This document shows, one piece after another, positions 60,267 through 64,000 of a DNA stretch of 64,000 bases. Positions within the stretch are counted from its first letter, which is position 1. Each line of letters starts with the position of its first letter. The stretch is from contig NZ_AUFL01000011.1 of assembly GCF_000426485.1 (NCBI RefSeq), positions 1 to 64,000 of the forward strand. The letters run 5' to 3'. Source of the DNA: Indolivaga capnocytophagoides DSM 22835. Its GTDB lineage: Bacteria > Bacteroidota > Bacteroidia > Bacteroidales > Dysgonomonadaceae. The position numbers and the translations under genes were made by a program. The notes under the pieces were generated by a model that worked only from the letters and a program-made list of their open reading frames with translations, was not told the DNA's origin and did no database searches.

Positions 60267-62876
60267 TTATCTTTCAAATTGAATATCCACAGACTGCAAA
60301 TCAGAATCTTTAGATGATTTTCCGATCAGCAGTTCAAAATCACCTGATGGAGCATCTAACGATTGAGTCTTTTCGTTCCACCAAACCAGTTGCTTTCCTG
60401 ATAACTCGAATTTGACATTTTCGGTTTGACCCTTGTCTATATTTACTCGCTTGAAGGCGCGAAGTGTTTTTGTAGGGCCATCAGCATCTCCTTTCTTTTT
60501 CAGATATACTTGTACTACTTCATCTCCGGGCATTTGTCCTGTATTAGTAACCGGAATAATCAGCGTAACCATTTCTCCACTTTTCTGTGATGTTCTTTCT
60601 ACTTTAGCTTGTCCGTATTTGAATGTTGTATAACTTAATCCGAATCCGAAAGGGAAAAGAGGATCTTCTTTCATATACCGATAGGTACGTCCTGTCATAT
60701 TATAGTCCTCGAAATCGGGCAGCTGTGCTGTGTTTTTGTAGAATGTAACGGGTAAACGCCCTGCTGGATTGTATTTTCCGAATAAAACATCGGCTACGGC
60801 TTGCCCTCCTGCCTGTCCCGGATACCATGCCTGAAGTATAGCATCGCAGTTTTCTATTTCTGCAACCAGTCCGATAGGGGAGCCCGAACAATTAACAAAA
60901 ATGACTTTCTTTCCGGCTTCCTTTAATGCCTTGATAAATTCTCGTTGAATAGACGGCAGTTCTATGTCGGTGCGGTCTCCTCCCCTAAATCCGGGAAAAT
61001 CGACACCCATTTCTTCTCCTTCTAATGATGGAGATATACCTCCGGCAAAGATTACAATATCAGCATTCTTTACTTTATCAATCGATTTCTTTATGTCGGC
61101 ATCTTCTCTGATTCCCAGATCAAAATTGAGCTGAGCATCACTGTTGAAGAATCTGTAGGCTATTTCAATATTGTATTTTTCTCCGGCTTTTACCTCCATG
61201 CTGTAAGTATCTTTGCGACTACCGTGTCTGTTGGCAAAATCTTTGACTTTAACTCCATTGATATACAGATCAATGTATCCGTAGGCATAAAAATCGAAGA
61301 TAACTTCTCCGCTTTTATCGGGAGTAAATGTCCCTGTATATTTTGCTGAAAAATCAGTCAGGTTTACTTCCGGAGCAAACACGGTTGCCCCCGATGTACA
61401 AAAACGGAAGGGTGTGGTAATTTGTTCAGTTGTTACAGGTGTCCCTGAGAAATCGACATTATTCCAATAACGAGCAGTGAATCCTTTTCCTTTTTCGTTG
61501 GAGCATTGATCAAATACGCTTCTTATAATGGTGTTTTCAACCAGATTGCATCCTTGTTCGTAGATGAGATTTCCTTTGTTTGACAGAGCCGAGCGTATAC
61601 CATCCAGAATGGTTATCGTACGGGGAGGGGTTCCGTTGTAATTTCCCCATTGCATAACAGAATCATTGGCATTCGGGCCCATTACCGCAACCGAAATATT
61701 GTTTTTTAATGGCAATATATTGTTCTTATTGAGCAGCAAAGTCATCGATTTACGAGCCATATCAAGGGCTATATCGTTATGCTGCTTGGATGCTACTACC
61801 GAATAAGGTATATTTGACCACACAACATCTTTATTATTATCCATTTCTCCTAACTCGAAGCGAGCCTTTAGTAAACGTTTTACTGATACGTCGAGATCAG
61901 ATTCATTTATATATCCTTTCTTTACACTCTCGATAAGAGCTTCGTAACTCGAACCGCAATCGAGATCCGTACCGCTTAATACTCCTTCGGCGGAAGCTGT
62001 TGCCGGATCTGAATGCGTTTCGTGCGCTCCCTTTCTGTAGAAATCGGCTATAGCTCCGCAGTCGGCAACAACGATTCCATCGAAGCCCCACTTCTCACGT
62101 AAAATCCGGCTTAGCAAACGGTAACTGCCGCAACAGGGTTCATCTTCGAATCGGTTGTATGCACACATTACTTCCCTTACATTTGCATCTTTTACAAGGG
62201 CTTCAAAGGCAGGGAGATATGTTTCGTACAGATCACGGGGCTTAATATCTTTAGCGTTGAAAGAATGTCTGTTCCATTCCGGACCCGAGTGCACAGCAAA
62301 GTGTTTAGCACAAGCGTGTATTTTGTCGTATTTTCCATCTTTAGGGCCTTGTAATCCGTTTACTGCAGCAACTCCCATAATACTTGTTAGATAAGGGTCT
62401 TCGCCATACGTTTCTATACCCCGTCCCCAGCGTGGATCTCTGAAGATATTTATGGTAGGTGTCCACATCGTTAAGCCTTGATATCGGGCATAACTGTTTT
62501 CCGATGAGTAACGGGTATGTTTTGCCCGTGCTTCGTCCGATACGGCATTGAATACTCCGAAAACAGCATCGTTGTCAAAGGTTGCTGCCATTCCTATGGG
62601 CTGGGGGAATACAGTAGCTAAGCCTGCTCTGGCAACACCGTGTAAAGCCTCATTCCACCAGTTGTATGGCTTGATTCCTAATCGTTCTATCGGTTTTGAT
62701 GCATCTTGCATGAGTGAAACTTTCTCTTCAAGCGTAAGCCGTTTGATGAGGTCATCCACTCGTTGGTCAAAACTTAGTGCCGGATTTTTATAGGCTTCAT
62801 TCTGTGCATTGAGACACAACGGCAGTATCAATGCGATAACAATAGGTATTGCTTTTGTGAATATATTGTTTTTCAT
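60267..62876 (-). CDS. GH3 beta-glycosidase with PA14 domain, probable beta-xylosidase or beta-glucosidase
   Basis: An 869-residue exported glycoside hydrolase. It has signal peptide 1-24 (NAQ), a GH3 barrel (about 35-340) with nucleophile D272 in GIVVADCGA and the substrate motif CAKHFAVHSGPE (189-200), and a GH3 C-terminal sandwich split by a PA14 domain (about 455-600; FTARYWNNVDFSG, GYIDLYING). A fibronectin III-like end lies at about 760-865. The neighbouring GH67 alpha-glucuronidase favours xylan side products, so xylosidase is the better guess. Confidence 0.9.
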   Translation of the reverse strand: MKNNIFTKAIPIVIALILPLCLNAQNEAYKNPALSFDQRVDDLIKRLTLEEKVSLMQDASKPIERLGIKPYNWWNEALHGVARAGLATVFPQPIGMAATFDNDAVFGVFNAVSDEARAKHTRYSSENSYARYQGLTMWTPTINIFRDPRWGRGIETYGEDPYLTSIMGVAAVNGLQGPKDGKYDKIHACAKHFAVHSGPEWNRHSFNAKDIKPRDLYETYLPAFEALVKDANVREVMCAYNRFEDEPCCGSYRLLSRILREKWGFDGIVVADCGAIADFYRKGAHETHSDPATASAEGVLSGTDLDCGSSYEALIESVKKGYINESDLDVSVKRLLKARFELGEMDNNKDVVWSNIPYSVVASKQHNDIALDMARKSMTLLLNKNNILPLKNNISVAVMGPNANDSVMQWGNYNGTPPRTITILDGIRSALSNKGNLIYEQGCNLVENTIIRSVFDQCSNEKGKGFTARYWNNVDFSGTPVTTEQITTPFRFCTSGATVFAPEVNLTDFSAKYTGTFTPDKSGEVIFDFYAYGYIDLYINGVKVKDFANRHGSRKDTYSMEVKAGEKYNIEIAYRFFNSDAQLNFDLGIREDADIKKSIDKVKNADIVIFAGGISPSLEGEEMGVDFPGFRGGDRTDIELPSIQREFIKALKEAGKKVIFVNCSGSPIGLVAEIENCDAILQAWYPGQAGGQAVADVLFGKYNPAGRLPVTFYKNTAQLPDFEDYNMTGRTYRYMKEDPLFPFGFGLSYTTFKYGQAKVERTSQKSGEMVTLIIPVTNTGQMPGDEVVQVYLKKKGDADGPTKTLRAFKRVNIDKGQTENVKFELSGKQLVWWNEKTQSLDAPSGDFELLIGKSSKDSDLQSVDIQFER

Positions 62877-62898
62877 GCTGTTAGAAATAATAGTTTAC

Positions 62899-62937
62899 AT
62901 AAGATTAAGAATTTAATAAAAAAGGTGTGAGACCTTA
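62899..62937 (+). repeat. GGTCT-type dispersed repeat, right end only, at the GH67 stop
   Basis: TAATAAAAAAGGTGTGAGACCTTA. The final TTA (62935-62937) is the TAA stop of the GH67 gene. The left part is not recognisable. Confidence 0.75.
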
Positions 62938-64000
62938 GTTGTGATGTTTCATGTCGAGTTTAATCTTTTTCAGATCGTCCAATTCATGTACAGGACGTTC
63001 TATGTCATAAGGTATCGGTTGTTTCGAAAATGTTTGAAAGTAAAGCAGACAGGCGTCTTTCCACCATACAGCATCACGGGCTTGTATCTTTAGCTTCGAT
63101 TGCACCTCTCTGAATCGTTGCGTATCGATATAAGGTTCTGTCTGATCCCAGATTTTCTGGTATTCACGTACGGTTTTTACTCCTGTATCGTATTTATAAC
63201 ATAACTCATCCCAAAGGGTTTTTCCATTTTTCATCTGATAATTCCATGGTACGTGATGAAACCAAAGAAGCAGGTTTTCTGGACATGTCTCTATATTTCC
63301 GTATATCTTATTTAGCGGAGAGAAATATTGTGATACGGCATTGCTGCCTGTTTCGGTTCTGTCGAATCCTATTCCCGTGTTATCTGCATTATGGTAATAC
63401 ACCGAAGTCCAGTCTTTTCTTCCGGCTTCGGACAGCCACGGTTGAGGCCCGTAATGGTGTCCTTCTGCAAAGATGTGATGAATACCCAACGGCATCATGT
63501 AATCAACAACAGTTTCACGTGATGTGAGCATCATTTCTTTTACCGGTGTAACAAAGTTTTTATCATCGGTAAATGTCATTCTGATCCATTCATCTGCTAT
63601 TTCTTCGGATGATAATTGATGATTCCAAGCTAGCCTGCCGAATGCGTACCAGTTCGATTGAGCAAAATGATGTCCGCACCAATTGGTATCTTCCCCGATG
63701 TTTGCGACAGCGGATATGGCGGTTACTTTTGCTGGACGTAATGTCCCGTCTGTCAGTTTGGCTATTGTAGAGCCTGCTCCATCGGAATATGTGTCGCTGT
63801 CTAGTGTTTCTTTGAATAATGGAGCCAGATATGCTAAGTGGTTCGAAAATCCGAGGTATTCTTGAGTAATCTGAAATTCTATCATCTCGGGAGTCTTACG
63901 GAGGGCTCCGAATAGAGGATTGAATGGCTCGCGAGGTTGAAAATCGATAGGCCCGTTTTTGATCTGTATAATTACATTGTCGTGGAACTGTCCGTCCAGA
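62935..64000 (-). CDS. GH67 alpha-glucuronidase, 3' part; gene continues past the right edge
   Basis: The C-terminal 355 or so codons of a GH67 enzyme that removes 4-O-methylglucuronic acid from xylo-oligosaccharides. The frame stays open to the window edge, so the Met at 63885 is internal. Visible motifs are QIKNGPIDFQPREPF, holding one catalytic Asp, and FQITQEYLG, holding the catalytic Glu partner. WCGHHFAQSNWYAFGRLAW and the C-terminal DAVWWKDACLLYFQTFS follow. It lies 58 bases upstream of the GH3 gene on the same strand, so the two are probably one xylan operon. Its stop codon comes from the adjoining repeat. Confidence 0.93.
   Translation of the reverse strand, partial: LDGQFHDNVIIQIKNGPIDFQPREPFNPLFGALRKTPEMIEFQITQEYLGFSNHLAYLAPLFKETLDSDTYSDGAGSTIAKLTDGTLRPAKVTAISAVANIGEDTNWCGHHFAQSNWYAFGRLAWNHQLSSEEIADEWIRMTFTDDKNFVTPVKEMMLTSRETVVDYMMPLGIHHIFAEGHHYGPQPWLSEAGRKDWTSVYYHNADNTGIGFDRTETGSNAVSQYFSPLNKIYGNIETCPENLLLWFHHVPWNYQMKNGKTLWDELCYKYDTGVKTVREYQKIWDQTEPYIDTQRFREVQSKLKIQARDAVWWKDACLLYFQTFSKQPIPYDIERPVHELDDLKKIKLDMKHHN

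Noticed and set aside
63885-63885. Treating the GH67 gene as starting at Met 63885
   Set aside because: The frame stays open to the window edge and encodes the conserved IKNGPIDFQPREPF segment upstream, so this Met is internal.

Overview
The window is chromosomal DNA from a member of the Bacteroidales. The evidence is a SusC/SusD pair, lipoprotein and signal-peptide styles typical of the phylum, DUF4468, DUF4494, DUF4861, DUF6044 and DUF6250 type genes, TAnnTTTG-like promoter boxes and an AT-rich background. The mix of plant cell-wall degradation, a pectin-type uronate pathway and cobalamin genes would fit a Dysgonomonas-like organism, but the genus is inference. No tRNA, rRNA, CRISPR array, transposase or prophage gene was seen.

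Layout. 1-481 is a structured non-coding stretch. 482-3001 is a secreted rhamnogalacturonan lyase. 3058-12418 is a minus-strand run of house-keeping and envelope genes: two double-META lipoproteins, an omega-amidase, an acyltransferase, a small unknown protein, an rRNA m5C methyltransferase, an ABC-F ATPase and a Cys-containing leucine-rich repeat protein. 12646-21387 holds lolD, a DUF4468/flavin-reductase fusion, a YeiH exporter with its LysR regulator, a Crp-family regulator, an SMR transporter, tpx, a nitroreductase, an OhrR-like regulator and asnA. 21744-24152 is a class A penicillin-binding protein. 24378-32108 is a hexuronate operon (kduI, DUF4861, kdgK, kduD, kdgA, exuT) with a divergent AraC regulator; it can take the unsaturated uronates released by pectin and rhamnogalacturonan lyases to pyruvate and glyceraldehyde 3-phosphate. 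32117-36646 is an overlapping late cobalamin operon (cobQ, cobD, cbiB, ATR, cobU). 36787-43728 carries a MuiA-like protein with a TonB-plug-like insert and a SusC/SusD pair. 44665-55090 holds galK, DUF4494, YggS, OxyR, DUF488, an MFS transporter, a tetrapyrrole-type methylase, a PII protein, folA, mazG and dsbD. 55576-60194 is a four-gene overlapping cassette (ArnC-like glycosyltransferase, formyltransferase, WecE-type aminotransferase, DUF6044 membrane protein) that looks like an Arn-style pathway for a lipid-linked N-acylated 4-amino sugar. 60267-64000 holds a GH3 glycosidase with a PA14 domain and a GH67 alpha-glucuronidase that runs off the right edge, probably part of a xylan locus.

The most unusual feature is a family of about 24 intergenic repeats, roughly 92 bp when complete, concentrated at 5.5-26 kb and 46-51.6 kb. 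A complete copy has a left end near TAAGYAA..AAGTATTTAATGA, a central hairpin with arms like ATAAC/GTTAT, and a right end with the dyad AAGGTCT-G-AGACCTT followed by A. The right end nearly always faces a gene. It either lies 8-15 bases before a start codon, or it runs directly into a stop codon so that the last bases of the repeat are the TAA. Variation in both hairpins is partly compensatory. One copy supplies the start codon and first codons of the omega-amidase gene.
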